DNA of 64,000 bases. Origin: Mortierella alpina. Lineage: Eukaryota; Mortierellomycota; Mortierellomycetes; Mortierellales; Mortierellaceae. The notes under the pieces were generated by a model, which worked only from the letters and a program-made list of their open reading frames with translations, was not told the DNA's origin and did no database searches. Positions 11,686-23,325 of this stretch are shown piece after piece. Every line of letters begins with the position of its first letter. Position 1 is the stretch's first letter. The DNA is taken from NCBI GenBank assembly GCA_029449245.1, contig JANATF010000010.1, positions 372,001-436,000 on the forward strand. Direction: 5' to 3'. Position numbers and translations under genes: made by a program.

Positions 11686-13939
11686 TTACGTGCTCGTCGG
11701 AGGAACACTATCCTTGCCGTAACCCAGCACCCAGAAGCCAGCCACCAGCAGCGCAGTGCCCAACACGTCGATTAGAGAAGTCCTAAGTGTCAATGGAGAC
11801 AAAGAAAAGTGAGTGGTTCAACGCCTGAGCCTCAATTTCAGCATGCAGCTCAATGGTGTGTCTAGAAACTTACAAAATTGGCAGGGCATAGTTGTCAGGA
11901 TCGTAGCCCCACTTCCAGAACAAGACCGTAATCCACTTTGCCAGTACCAGGGCCAGCACCACAAGAACCGTTGCCACGCCGGCATATCCGATCACAACAC
12001 TAAAGCTCCACTGCACATCGCCCAATCCAAAAATACCGATCACGCCGAGAAACAAGACCTCGATCGGGATATGGACCAGGAAGAGCGCCTTCTCCGTCGA
12101 ACGGTAGTTTTCCTTGATGTTGGCATGCAGCGAGGTGCTGATCCGGCTTGCGTAAATCGAGCCAATGTTTCCGGTCAGCCCATTCAGCACAGGTGAGATC
12201 ATGGCCATTCCTGGAAATTGGTTGATATATCGCTCCAGCGTCAATCCAGCTGTGCTAGCAATCACCATCGCCGCAAAGACAGGGCCCCAGCCCTCTTTGA
12301 CCACCTCCGACACGAACTTGTTTTGGCGTACATAGTAAAGCCACACTGGGATCAAGGCGAGCAGGACCAGTAGCAAGACGAGACAGACCGGTGTTTCTAA
12401 TGCAGAGAAATAAGAAAGTATACGAGGATGGTCGCTTAGAAGTCAAGAAAGAGCCTTCATTTTGTCACTACTATCGGCCAGTGACATTAGCTAGCAACTT
12501 ACGGATATAACCAGCAAGGAACACTGCGCAGCCAGAGAGGATTAGTAGAGTGACCAAGTCACCAAACGAGGATGCTAGTGGACATGCAATATTGTCTAAT
12601 GTGCAATTTAGGTATGTTAGCGCCACATCCTTTCTATGACAATTGAAACGTCGTTCCAACGGATAGCCAGAGCGTCTCGTTACCTGGATTGACTCGGTAG
12701 TAGCGGCAGATCAAGACGAGGCCGCACATGAAACTGCCCAGGAAAAAACTGCTGATGGATGCACAGAGCATGCTAGACGAGATCATGAGTGCAATCTCTT
12801 CCAGGTTGTTGGTGGTTGGATGAACAATCATTCCGAGCACAAACGAAAACAATCCTGCTACTGACGCGACCGTCAAGCTCTGAAGTTGCAGTAGCGCCAA
12901 GTTTCCTTTGATGAATTCGTTTCGAGTGGCGGGTGTGTCGAGCAATCCCATATTGGACTTTTTGAAGTAAAAGAGTAGGAAACGAGGCAGCAGAGATGTG
13001 AGTGAGTGAAATTAGATGAATATAACAGATCAATATGAGGCGAACAATGTTACTTCCGAATACGTACGGCTGTGGACAGTCTGCTTGCGAGGTTCATTTC
13101 CAAGTTTCCTTTCAGGTTCAGAAGGATGGGTATCAAAATAATAAGTTCGGAAATCTCGATGAAGACTGGCCAATGCTACAAAGGCGACCCGCAATCAAAA
13201 GTAAGGAGAAGGCATTAGTGCAGCGATTGGGCGAGCATCTATCTGGCCAAGGCAGGTAGGCAGGCGTTCTATTACCTGCACGGCATCCAGCAGCCAACCG
13301 GCACAGATGAGTCCACTGACGGCAATGACTAGAGTTGTCGACGCCTATGGTCCGTGGCACGGATATACGATGTGAGTCCGCGAAATTTGAGTCGTGTGCA
13401 ACTTTATCCAAAGCACCACGTTTTACCTGCATCCACAGACCCTGCTCTGAAACATTCTCGTCGCCTGAAGCTCCTCTACCGGCTTCTTCTGCGTCCAGCC
13501 CTTGTTCTTGTGGGTTTGGCTCTAAGAACTCAAAGCTCTCTCGTACGCACTTTGGTGGTGGAGAGTCTGGGTTGCTTTCGATCGACACAACAGTGCTACT
13601 GCTCTCGCCCGAGAGGTTACGTTGACCAAGCCTCAGCAGCGAGTCATCGCCCGATCCACGCTTACGGGTGCTACGCTTGTCGATTGTATCCTCCTCTTCC
13701 GTATCGCTTGCAAGGGTATGATGTGAGGTTTCGTCGTGGCGTCGTGGATCGGTTATGGATAGTACTCTACTGTTACGTCGGGAATGCTGTCGGGCTTGCT
13801 GCTGTTGTTGAGGGGATATAGAGTCTGGATCAAGGTCGTCTTCCTCCGGGGTTGATTCTGAGGAGGTTCTAGAGTCCCGAAGCGGTGCATACGATGCCTG
13901 GGCAAAGGAGGGCGTTGTGGACGAAAGTAGCCTTGACAT
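11686..13939 (-). CDS. SLC41/MgtE-family divalent cation (Mg2+) transporter
   Basis: Polytopic membrane protein predicted to move Mg2+ or related divalent ions. Seven exons (13939–13427, 13344–13276, 13175–13068, 12957–12684, 12595–12503, 12396–11874, 11782–11686) give 558 residues with continuous phase. After a hydrophilic Ser-rich N terminus of about 200 residues comes the MgtE core twice. The first repeat has [12 protein letters not shown], then [20 protein letters not shown]. The second has [14 protein letters not shown], then [17 protein letters not shown]. These acidic and glycine motifs line the ion path in MgtE/SLC41 proteins. The last exon codes a final hydrophobic helix. Start: the only ATG opening the long N-terminal exon, preceded by a CT-rich sense tract. 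It shares an upstream region of about 800 bp with MVD1 on the other strand. Ion specificity is inferred from the family. Confidence 0.9.
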
Positions 13940-14756
13940 GGTGGGCGGGCAGACGTATACTTATGTCGACAATGCGGGCAGTTGGAACAGAGGAGTTGTT
14001 TAAGCTATTGCGACATCAATTCACTGCAAAAGTTGAGAGGAGAGGGTAGCTGGAGCAGAGAGTGATAAGGGTGGGCTAGGAAGGAGATGGTGTGGAGAGG
14101 TGGATAGAGGACGAAAGGAGGGAGAGAGAGACAAGAGAGGGAGAGAGAGACAAGAGAGAGAGAGAAAGAGAAAAGAGAGATTGCGTAGACGATGGTAGGG
14201 ACAGCGGCGAGAGTCGAAGGGAGTCAAATGCGAAGAAATGCGAAGGATGGCCGCCAGACGAGTGCGATTATTGTTAGCGCAAGAGACAGCGCGGCCGAAT
14301 GATAAGGCGATGGGGAGGGTGCGCGTGCGATCAGATGAAGCAGGGATGCAGGATGAGGACAAGGGCAAGGCAGGCAGGCAGCAAGAGGGCGGAAGATGAA
14401 GGGCAGAGGACGACAGGAAAAAGCAAGTCCTGTATGCCCGCTTGGATGCGCTTGTGTGCTTGTGTGGCAGCCTGTCTGGGCGACATGCGCCTTGCAGCCC
14501 ATGCGATCGAGCCATTGGCTTCTGCAGCCAATCACACGCCAGCGTGCCCTGGATCTGCCCACTTTTTTCCACACAGCACTGCTACCACCGAAAATAAACA
14601 GCCATTTTTCGTTCCCAGCACTCATCTCTTTCCCTCTCATCCCCTCTCATCCGCTCTCATCCCTTCTTATCCCTTCTCATCCCTTCTCATCCCTTCTCAT
14701 CCCTTCTCATCCCTACTCATCCCTCATCCCGCGATACCCCACCTTCCTGCCCCGCC
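13940..14756. promoter_or_regulatory. Shared divergent promoter of SLC41 and MVD1
   Basis: This 817-bp region separates two divergent starts. At the SLC41 end (about 14040–14180) the plus strand is GA-rich, i.e. CT-rich in the sense direction of that gene. At the MVD1 end (14633–14735) the plus strand is CT-rich. Both genes therefore have a pyrimidine tract on their own sense strand just before the ATG. No TATA box is obvious. Confidence 0.6.
14633..14735 (+). repeat. 10-bp CT-rich minisatellite before MVD1
   Basis: About ten tandem copies of a 10-bp unit close to CTCATCCCTT, with single-base variants, ending about 20 bp before the MVD1 ATG. By position it lies in the 5' UTR or core promoter. 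Confidence 0.9.
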
Positions 14757-15947
14757 ATGACCGTCTTCGAAGCCACCTGCACCGCGCCCGTCAATATCGC
14801 CGTCGTCAAGTACTGGGGCAAGCGCGATACCTCCCTGATCCTCCCCACAAACTCGTCCCTCTCCGTGACCCTCTCGCAGGACCAGCTCCACTCCAAGACC
14901 ACCATCCGCGCCTCCGCCGACTTCACCTCGGACCGCCTTTGGTTGAACGGTACCGAGGAATCGATCGAAAAGAACAAGCGCCTTGTCGCTTGCTTGCGCG
15001 AGACCCGCGCCCTTCGTGCCACCATCGAGGCCAACGACGCGAACGCGCCCAAGCTCGCAGCACTCAAGATCCACATCTGCTCCGAGAACAACTTCCCCAC
15101 AGCTGCGGGCTTGGCCTCCTCTGCTTCGGGCTATGCCTGCCTGGTCTACACCTTGTCCCAGTTGTTCCAGCTGCCCCTGAATGCCTCGGATCTTTCGATC
15201 GTCGCCCGCCAAGGCTCTGGATCTGCCTGCAGGAGTCTCTTTGGAGGCTTCGTCGCCTGGGAAATGGGCCAGAACGCTGACGGATCCGACAGCAAGGCCG
15301 TGCAGATTGCTCCCGAGACCCACTGGCCTGATCTCCAGGCCATGATCTGCGTGGTCTCGGACGAGAAGAAAGGCACCTCCTCGACCGAGGGCATGCAGTT
15401 GACCGTCAAGACCTCGGCTCTGTTGCAGCACAGGATCAAGGACGTGGTCCCCAAGCGCATGGACGACATGATCGCCGCCATCAAGAGCAAGGACTTTACA
15501 AAGTTTGCAGAGTTGACCATGCAGGACTCAAACCAATTCCACGCCGTCTGCCTCGACACCTACCCTCCCATCTTTTACATGAACGACATCTCCAGGGCCA
15601 TCATTCGCATCATCACAGAGTACAACAAGGACGGTGCCAAAGCCGCTTACACCTTTGATGCTGGCCCCAACGCTGTCATCTACGCACCCCAGAAGAACAT
15701 GGCCGAGATTTACGCCCTCCTTTCGCACTACTTCCCTGGCGCCGCCTTTGACGACTCTTTGGACTTGCTCAAGTCGACTGCTTTGCCTCCTCTGCCCCAG
15801 AACTTTGACACGAGGATCTCGCCCGTCTTTGCTCAGGGCAGCGTCAAGCAGATCTTGCATACCAAGGCCGACGACGGTCCACGTGTCCTTGACTCGGCCC
15901 AGCACGGTCTCTTGAACACTGAGGGTCTTCCTAAGCGTCTTGCCTAA
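14757..15947 (+). CDS. MVD1: Diphosphomevalonate decarboxylase
   Basis: GHMP-kinase-fold enzyme that decarboxylates mevalonate 5-diphosphate with ATP to isopentenyl diphosphate, the last mevalonate step before sterol and carotenoid synthesis. A single uninterrupted exon codes 396 residues, the usual eukaryotic length. The N terminus has the substrate motif PVNIAVVKYWGKRD. The ATP loop reads FPTAAGLASSASGYA, and GSGSACRSLFGGFVAW follows with the conserved Ser/Arg of the active site. DAGPNAVIY near residue 300 carries the catalytic aspartate. It lacks introns while its neighbours have several, and its codon choice is strongly C-ending, which fits high expression. It is divergent from the SLC41 transporter and convergent with the CTD-phosphatase-like gene. 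Confidence 0.97.
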   Translation: MTVFEATCTAPVNIAVVKYWGKRDTSLILPTNSSLSVTLSQDQLHSKTTIRASADFTSDRLWLNGTEESIEKNKRLVACLRETRALRATIEANDANAPKLAALKIHICSENNFPTAAGLASSASGYACLVYTLSQLFQLPLNASDLSIVARQGSGSACRSLFGGFVAWEMGQNADGSDSKAVQIAPETHWPDLQAMICVVSDEKKGTSSTEGMQLTVKTSALLQHRIKDVVPKRMDDMIAAIKSKDFTKFAELTMQDSNQFHAVCLDTYPPIFYMNDISRAIIRIITEYNKDGAKAAYTFDAGPNAVIYAPQKNMAEIYALLSHYFPGAAFDDSLDLLKSTALPPLPQNFDTRISPVFAQGSVKQILHTKADDGPRVLDSAQHGLLNTEGLPKRLA

Positions 15948-16107
15948 GTTTCTACGTTTCTTTCATTTTCAGCAGCAAACAAATATTCAATACATAGCAA
16001 AAAAAAGGGCTTTATATCTTGATTTATTGTTGTATGGCACGCTCCAAAGTCAAATCGCGTTTTCTCTTTGGATATCGCCGAACCACTTGCAGCAACTGCT
16101 GCAGCTG

Positions 16108-19082
16108 CTATGGCTGGCCGGGCTGCTGCTGAACCTGCACCTGCTGATGAGGTTGTTGCTGGCTGGGCTGCTGCACCTGCTGATGAGCCTGCTGGAGCTG
16201 AGAATGTTGCTGTTGCTGTTGCATTTGCTGCTGCTGTTGCTGCTGCTGTTGCTGTTGATACATCTGCTGTTGCTGAGCGACTGCCGCCGTCAAGTGAGGA
16301 GCTGGGAGTCCCGCATGACTGCTAATCAGATCCCTCAGGCTTCCTCGTAACCACTCTTTGTAACATCCAATCGCAGAGGGAATGGGCATGTTCAGGAACG
16401 CAGTCTTGGCTGGCGTAGTCGCCGTAAAGTCAATTGCCGTGAGTCCGTTGTTGCTGCTGCTGTGGTGTGGTCCATTCACTCCGTTGGTGGTGCTGTTGGT
16501 AGTATCTGCACCATCCACTCCTGCAGAATTTGGAGGTTGAGCTGGTATGGTGATCGACGCCACGGCTGCGGCTCGAGCACTGACCCAGGCATCATAATGC
16601 CTATAAAATTCTTGGTGCACACCTCCCAGAACAATCTGGACCATCGGGAAGAGATTCACAGTCCAGACCGGCGAATCCTTTCGCTCTTTAACCACAATCA
16701 CATTATCGTGCTGCTCCGGCGGCCACATCTGAGTGAGGTCATCCAGTATGAGCGGCAACCCGAATCCATTCCCAATATCAGGTAGGCCGTCACTTGGCGG
16801 CTTGGTGGCCGCACAGAATGCATACAGCGATAGAAGGTCCTTCGGTGGTAATGGTGGTTGTGTTGCTTGTATCACCGCGTTTGTTATGGCTGCTGTGGAT
16901 AGGGATGAGACCGGTATATAGCTAATCCCGGATCCGCTTGATTCAGAACCGGGACTCGCCTCTTGCTGTGTGCTTGCCACAGCTTCGCCTGATGGCGTTG
17001 TTGATGGACTAGGCACCGCCTGCAGAGGTGCGGGCGTTGGTGCGGGTGCTGGTACTGGTGCTGGACCATTCAGAAAGTCATATTCCTGTCTTGCAGAGTA
17101 TCGAGTGCCTCGTATCCGTGTCTTCATTGGGTCGAGAACCTCTGTTACTTGATCCACATACGTCTGATCCCTATCGTACGATATCTTCTGTGAGTACAAC
17201 GTATCTGTAGGCCGTGAACAATTGTCCTCAGCTGGTCATACAATATGGTGACTTACCCAAGCGAGCACACGGATATTTCAAACAACCGAGAAGCCCACTC
17301 CAGAAACTCTTCAACGTGCTCTGTGAATACCACTTGACGGCCATCCTGCAGTCTCCGCACGCGGCTAGGGACTATAGCGTGCAGAATAAGGGGTAAGAAA
17401 CGGAAATAGGATGTCAGTGTAGGCAACAGGAAAGAGATGCATATGCTCTCGACAACAATTGGCGGCATAATTTACCTTTTGCTGCGTCAACTTCAGATAC
17501 ATATCTAGATCTTTCGTTTCCAACCAAGCGCACCAGGGTATCGTCCAGATCTAACACAAGTGGCAGTCGCCTAGTGCGAAGCAGATTGATCTTTTGATTG
17601 TTGATCATGTTGGCAAGATCGTCGTGCTTGACAATGTATCCGAAAATGCTATCAACCAACATGTATGACGGAATTAGAGTGTTCAGTACAGATGTATCTG
17701 ACCATCGACACGACATGCATGGAGAAGAACAACGAGCAGACACGTACGATCGATCCTTGGTGGGCTTAAGGTGCAGCTCCCACTGTACAGAAGAATTCTC
17801 CGCCCTTAACTCGATATAAGTACTCTACAAGACATGCAGGTGCCGAGAAGAATATCAGTACTTTCGCATGAGACGTATAAAAAAGCACTGTCAATACGCC
17901 AATTGGTTTGCTCCCTTACCTTCCTCATTCCAAAGAGTTCATCCCACCACTTATTTCCGACCGGATAGCTGAGCACGAACGAATGCTTAAGAGTGGTGTT
18001 GGAGGCCATGACAGAGTAAAAGCTCCTAGGAAGACTTGCCCGAACCATGTAGTGGCTTTCGAGATGGAAGACAGGTAACAAATCTGGCCGGGAGACGACC
18101 TCCACTGTTCTCAAAGTTGCCGGGGCTGAGCCATGCGAGATCATGTCCAATGATAGGGTTGGTCTCCACTGAGCCGCAATATTGGTCGGATGGGTAGCAA
18201 AAGAAAATCGAATGGGCTCTGGATGCTGCGAGTGCTGTCCGTTGGCATGAGTGTGTTGCGGCATGACATCTCTGTTGGTTGGTCGAACGCCGGGTGTCTG
18301 CCCATGCGGTGGTATTGAGGACTGGGGTCCGTCAGAGCTTCCAGACCGCGGGATGCCCGACCCATTGGGCTGCTTGTGGGCCAGAACAGGACTGTGAGGT
18401 GGCACGTCGAGCGCCGCCTGTGACTCTCGCCTCTCAACATTAGTATTGATGCCTGCAACCGGGAACGCACCGACTGGCGCCTCCATGGCAATAAGTGGTC
18501 GTGGCCTCGCACTTGCTGAAACTTTGGCTACAATGCGACGAAGGTGAGCAATACGGAGGACGGTGACACAAATCATGTACAGTACAGAAAATGCTAGCGA
18601 GAAAGGCTTACCTTGTTTTTTACTGCTCGAGGGGTTGTTGGTGGATACCCCGTCTGTGGATCCTTGCTGACTTGGCTGCCTACGCGTCGCAGCTTTGTTT
18701 TGCGCCATGGCCATCTTCATACCAACCACGAGGCTCATGGCCGTCTGGATGGAGCATCGAGGAGGCACCCGAGATAATAACAGAGTAGAAAGGGGTTAGC
18801 AAAATACGATCCGACAGCCTTCCCGTGCGAAGCATGGGTAAAAACACAGCAAGAATAGAGCCTTTCAAGAGCGAGTCCCTCGACCTTAGGTGTGTGGGTT
18901 CACAACATCCGTCGTTGGACAGGGGAAGGGAAGACCACGCGGCAGAGTATAATTTTCACCCTCAAAAAAATCAAAGACAGAAAAAAAAATTGTGCCTCGC
19001 CCATTCGACTACACCAAGTCATCCGCCATTCCACAGCGTCCATTAAGCTTACCTTCTCGCGATCATTTGACTCGACATCCAT
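16108..19082 (-). CDS. FCP1/CPL-like RNA polymerase II CTD phosphatase
   Basis: HAD-family phosphatase related to FCP1 and plant CPL proteins, predicted to dephosphorylate the RNA polymerase II C-terminal domain. Seven exons (19082–19053, 18744–18612, 18527–17920, 17824–17748, 17648–17476, 17371–17257, 17170–16108) give 732 residues. The nucleophile motif LVLDLDDTLVRLVG (DxDxT) is in exon 5. FTEHVEEFLEWASRLFEISV and VCSLGDQTYVDQVTEVLDP follow across the next introns, then LPLILDDLTQMWPPEQHDNV, the downstream HAD aspartates. A BRCT domain, present in FCP1, is not evident. The C terminus is Gln-rich and low in complexity. For the sixth intron I use the acceptor GATAG before GGATCAG. A nearer one at 17205 would shift the frame into a stop. 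The first exon (10 codons) is tentative; ATGs inside exon 2 are alternatives. Confidence 0.8.
16116..16285 (-). repeat. Poly-glutamine coding repeat
   Basis: CAG/CAA-type trinucleotide repeats in the last exon of the phosphatase gene code long Gln runs broken by Met, His, Leu and Val. The mix of CAG and CAA codons argues for a maintained peptide tract and not a fresh slippage product. Confidence 0.9.
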
Positions 19083-20657
19083 CGCTTTGCGCACACCCTG
19101 GCCGGAAAACTTATGCTGGGCTGCGTGAGTACCGGGTGTAGAGTTGGCGGGGGGTCCGTTGACAGCACCACTGCTAGCTGTGGCGTGGAGGAGACCGGTG
19201 CTGTTGGGGAGTAGAAAAGAGAGTGCGTGTGGTTGTGGAACGATGCTACGCGGATATCTGTGTGTGTGTCTGTGTGATGGAGGACGGCGTCAATATAGGA
19301 GGCGAGTGATATGGTTGTCTGCTATGCTTTGACCATAAAACGTCGGCAAGAAAAGTCGGAGGGACGGTGCACGTGTAGCAGCAGCCTTGCTTCCCTAGGA
19401 ATGAAAAGTTATCCCCTTCAAAAGCAGAATGAAGAAGAAAAGCGACCGCTCAAGACCAGCGATGCCCCAATAATTTATAGCGGCGCGGAATATTAAGGGT
19501 CAAGCCAACCCAACTTCCATTACGTCACTACGGGTCAAGTCCGCACTGACAGTGCTCTGGCGCAAATGAAAGCCCACAGTTTGGTGTGCCGTTGCACTTG
19601 CGGCCCTTTTGGTTATGTTTCACACTAGTCGCTTTCAGAGCAATGGCGTTTTTTGGTCCATTGGAGTTCATATCAATAAGGCGTAGCAATTGGGCGGATG
19701 AAAGCAACATGCTATTTATTCGTATTCGTATTGTAGGAAAAGAGGACCAGGGGTATGCAAAAGTTATACAAGAGACAAAGAAAAGAAAGAAAGAAGAAAG
19801 AGAGAAAGATGCATAATTGGATTGTTACAATTGACTTTTCGTATGTGAGCTATGGCATAAAGAAAAAAACGAGGAAAAAAGAAAGATCGACGGCAATCAA
19901 GGAGGTGCTTTTACCCTTTCACTCTTCTTTTTTTTTCATGCGGTAGGATGGCATTTGTTTAGGCCTGGCCAACAACGCATGCTGCACACTGACCGCGGTC
20001 TGCCTAGTTTTTCTTTGCGCAACAAAAACACGCAGGCGTCATGCCCTGAATGACCACCGAAGGTTGGGCCGACAATGCAAGGAAGGAAGGAGAGACAGAA
20101 ATGGGAAATGTGCAGGAGCGGGAGGAGGAGAAAGGTAAGTGCCGCGCCCAGCGTCGTTATCAAATGAAATGCAAAAAAAAAAAAGAGAAAAAAAAGGTAA
20201 GGCTGGAAGGCAAGAGAGAAAAGAATGGGAAGAAAGACACGAGACACGGGCAAGAGAACACAACGTTGGCATGACGCGGGATGAACGATAGTGCATCTTG
20301 CATAATATGCTTGGAAGGAAAGGCCGCTGTTGATGCTGCTGTTGCTTCCTGATGCTCTGCCAACTTTGTCGTGAGAAAATCAAGACCATGAAGGCGCGCT
20401 CCTTATTTTCTGTGTCTGGGGGGCTCGGTGTCGTGGTGAGATTGTTTGGTCGTTATGCTATGTGGTTCTTTTGATAGAAGTTTCGCGCGGTGCATGTTGC
20501 TTTTCATGTCGCGTTGCTGATTTAGATATTATGCGCTGCTGCGAGCTTGTTGTGTGGGTTGTGGCAGTGTGAAGATGGCCGTCCAGTCTGTTCGTTTCTT
20601 CGAAAGCCCAGTGAAAACACCTGCAGGAGTTGTTGTGTGCACGGGTGGCGAATCAAC
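19083..20657. other. Intergenic region with A/G-rich patches
   Basis: About 1.6 kb between the start of the phosphatase gene and the stop of the coiled-coil gene, both on the minus strand. In-frame codons continue upstream of 19082 for about 50 residues without an ATG, so the phosphatase exon may be longer than drawn. From 19750 to 20250 the plus strand is purine-rich. I found no other coding signal. Confidence 0.45.
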
Positions 20658-21227
20658 TCATTCGCAGAGCTTCTTCTCGAGCTCCTTGATTCTTGACTTT
20701 GCGCGCATCATGTAATCGTTCAATCGCTTTTTTGTCTCCTCGGCCTCGGCCTTGTCCCTCAGCACTTGGGAGAGCTTTAGCCCTAATTCGACGTGCTCCT
20801 GCTCCAGCCTCTGGAGATTCCGCTCATGCTCCTCGACGCTCTTGAGCATGTCCTGATTCAGGTGGCTGTTGAGTGGTGACGACGGCGAAGGAGGCGAAGA
20901 CGCATTGGACGTTGACGAGGAATTGGTTGTTGAGGACGAGCCCGACGACGAGATGCCTCTGGCGTGAAGGACGGCCTGTTTGGCTGCGGCGACCTGGGCG
21001 TGGGTGGTGAGAACAAGCTGCTGATAGGTGGGGATGGAGGCATGGGCGGCATTGTACGCTAGCTGAGACTCAGCGGAGCTTTTCCGAATCTGCTCTAGTT
21101 CGTTCTGGAGCTGTGCACGGGCATCGTCCGTGAGTTCGCCGTCGGGGATGGGCGAGAGTGTGATATCGAGGGCGGCGATGGAGATGGTGGGCGAGGGTAG
21201 GCTGTTCATAAACGTCGTGGCAGTCAT
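20658..21227 (-). CDS. Uncharacterised coiled-coil protein (189 aa)
   Basis: Intronless frame of 189 residues that I do not recognise. Residues about 35–95 and 120–189 have heptad-like spacing of Leu/Ile/Ala with many Glu, Lys and Gln, so two coiled-coil helices are likely. They are separated by a Ser/Pro/Asn-rich linker at about 95–125. The protein ends in a charged helix with ELEKKL just before the stop. The ATG is preceded by roughly 250 bp of CT-rich sense sequence, as at other real starts here, which supports transcription. There is no signal peptide, membrane segment or enzymatic motif. A scaffold or complex subunit is a guess from the fold only. Confidence 0.7.
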   Translation of the reverse strand: MTATTFMNSLPSPTISIAALDITLSPIPDGELTDDARAQLQNELEQIRKSSAESQLAYNAAHASIPTYQQLVLTTHAQVAAAKQAVLHARGISSSGSSSTTNSSSTSNASSPPSPSSPLNSHLNQDMLKSVEEHERNLQRLEQEHVELGLKLSQVLRDKAEAEETKKRLNDYMMRAKSRIKELEKKLCE

Positions 21228-22529
21228 GATGTCTATTGCTGGATGGGTATGGATATCGTAAGTTGCAGAACAAGGGAGGGAAGAGAGAGAGGAAGAGGAG
21301 GTCTCCAGAGTCGGGTGGGGATGAAGAAGGGGTATGGGAGACAGAAGGTGGGTTACAGAGTACTGTATAATAGGATTTCAGGGACAGCGAAACGTAGAAG
21401 CACAGACAATGGGTAACAAAACGTGAGCAAGAATGGCAGGACGAGAGAAAGGTGGACAAAGGAGAAAGAAGGAGAGAGAGAGGGAAGAAGAAGGGAGGAG
21501 GGAAGAAAAGGATGGATGAGTGTCGCCAGGCTGTCCAAAAAAAAAAAAAATAGAAAATAATAAACAAAACGAAGTGTCCACACAGGGCGCTTGCTGAGGA
21601 CATCCTAGAGGACCAGCAACAGCCAAAAGATTTTTTTTTGTGCCCTCGATTGGTAAAACGTTCTGGGTATGAAATCCAAAAAACAACACGGTAGGGTCCA
21701 TCTTCGGCTGACAAGCACAATTGATCGAGAAAAGACAAGCTCCGGGTGCCAGTGCTGAAGAGTGCTCATTGGGTGGACTGCAATCTTTTCATTCTTTGGA
21801 GTTTTGCATATGGCTGTTAGGCCGGGGGAACTAGCATGGCACCTTTGGACTTACTTGGAGGAGCTCCCATAGTCATACTGAGCTCTAGACTTGCTGGTAA
21901 GTGATGCGTTGTTGTTTTTTGGTGGTACGGGTTCGCCTCTCGTGTAATGGGTGCAGTAGAAGATTTGCGTTCGTCTGACTCAGATGGAGAACGCTTGTGT
22001 GAGATAGCTTTCAAAGCCGACAAAAGTAGAAAAGATGGGATAGAAAGTCAGACCGAGCAAGATGGTCAATCAGCGTCAGACGGGAAGAATACAGTGGAAA
22101 GGTAAAGTGAAGGAGAGGCGGGCATGAGATTCAGTGGGAGAGGATGGGAAGAGTTCGCAAAGAGGAGCAAAAGCCGATCCTTTATATTAGAATGCAACGA
22201 GATCCCTGTCCCCAGCAAAAGACTGTCAGCCCTGCAAGGATATGTATTCTCTGGTCGGTACGACAAACAAAGTGGAGTAGAAACACATACACACATACAA
22301 CCAATGCAAGAAGACCGTTGGGAGGAGATTGACTTCGCAGCTTTTCTCTCTCTTGTGTTTGCGGGCTGCAAGATCAAAATGGACAAGATGTGCAATGTAT
22401 CAAATTTGCAATCGCGGCCGTTGTGGCGGGAGTAGCAGGCCAGGGTAGAGCAGCGCCCCCGCTGCCGCGAGTGTAATTGACTGAGAATACAGCACCACAG
22501 AATGGGCTTTCATCATACACTAAAAACAT
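21228..22529. other. Intergenic region with an unassigned minus-strand frame
   Basis: The first 250 bp are the CT-rich upstream tract of the coiled-coil gene, plus short A-runs at 21538–21550. A minus-strand frame at about 21817–22023 is open to a stop after KSKGAMLVPPA but has no ATG at its start. It could be a terminal exon of an unresolved gene. Nothing else is supported. Confidence 0.35.
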
Positions 22530-23325
22530 TTAATAGCCAATTTGCGGGATATTGACATTATTCCAATGAACAGGCAGGGCCTCTCTGCTCAGTACCGAAG
22601 AGACACCGAGCAAAGAGACAGCAAACAGCAACGATGAGGTTCGGATGAAGAAATGCCTTCGATCACTCTCTCGTGCGAACAGAAAATTCAAAAAAAACAA
22701 AGTTGTAGACGCGACCATGCACGATATTTCTTTCTTCCTCGCTGCTGTTGGTTCCATGCATGCGATGCATAGGAGCATGGTCCATCCATGCTCTATGGAC
22801 CGTGGCCACTACATAGACTGTCGATTTACAATTTGTTTATAGCGCTCACACTGCAGTATGGATACCAATGGCCAAAGGTACCATGCACACACATATATCT
22901 CCCGACATACTTACCCCAGGCGTATCCCTCTCGAATAGGTAATATCAATGCGGAGCTGACTCTGAACACTTTGCGCGGTTGATACAGCAGCTGATGAGTG
23001 AAATATTTAGTGGCAACTCGTGTTGGAAAGGACTGGAGCAGCAACCCAGTATACACAAAGACACCAACGGGCGTTATTCCTCGGGAGGTGGATCCAGACT
23101 GGACGCCGCACAGTAAGGCGCCAGCAATAATGACAATAGAACTCCGAACGAAAGCAGCATCTGTAGAATAAAGACCCTAGCCAGACCTCCCAGTCAAGCC
23201 TTAAACATAAAAAAGGATGTGGGTACCGACCCTGAGGGCAGCTGTATACGCAAATGAAAGCAGAGCATGAAGCAGGGCTCACTCTTTTGTCTGCCATCAG
23301 CACCAACCTCCGACTGTCCAGCCAT
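22530..23325 (-). CDS. Possible small membrane protein (tentative)
   Basis: A tentative three-exon model: 23325–23283, 23160–22915 and 22744–22530, 167 residues with agreeing phases. It starts MAGQSEVGADGRQK. Exon 2 then codes two hydrophobic stretches, around SSIVIIAGALLCGV and ITPVGVFVYTGLLLQ. Exon 3 holds another, around SSLLFAVSLLGVSSVLS. I recognise no family. The first donor would be GTGAGC and the last acceptor lies in AACAGCAG, both weaker than usual. Exon 2 can also be read in another frame as a short signal-peptide-like start, MLLSFGVLLSLLLAPYC. The gene could extend into the open frame near 21.8–22.0 kb. Treat both boundaries and existence as uncertain. Confidence 0.32.

Noticed and set aside
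14396-15431. Long frames on both strands overlapping MVD1
   Set aside because: They are shadows caused by the C-ending codon bias of MVD1; only the MVD1 frame matches a family.
17205-17256. Short 52-nt version of the sixth intron in the phosphatase gene
   Set aside because: It gives a frame that stops after about ten codons. The acceptor at 17171 restores the conserved SLGDQTYVD junction.
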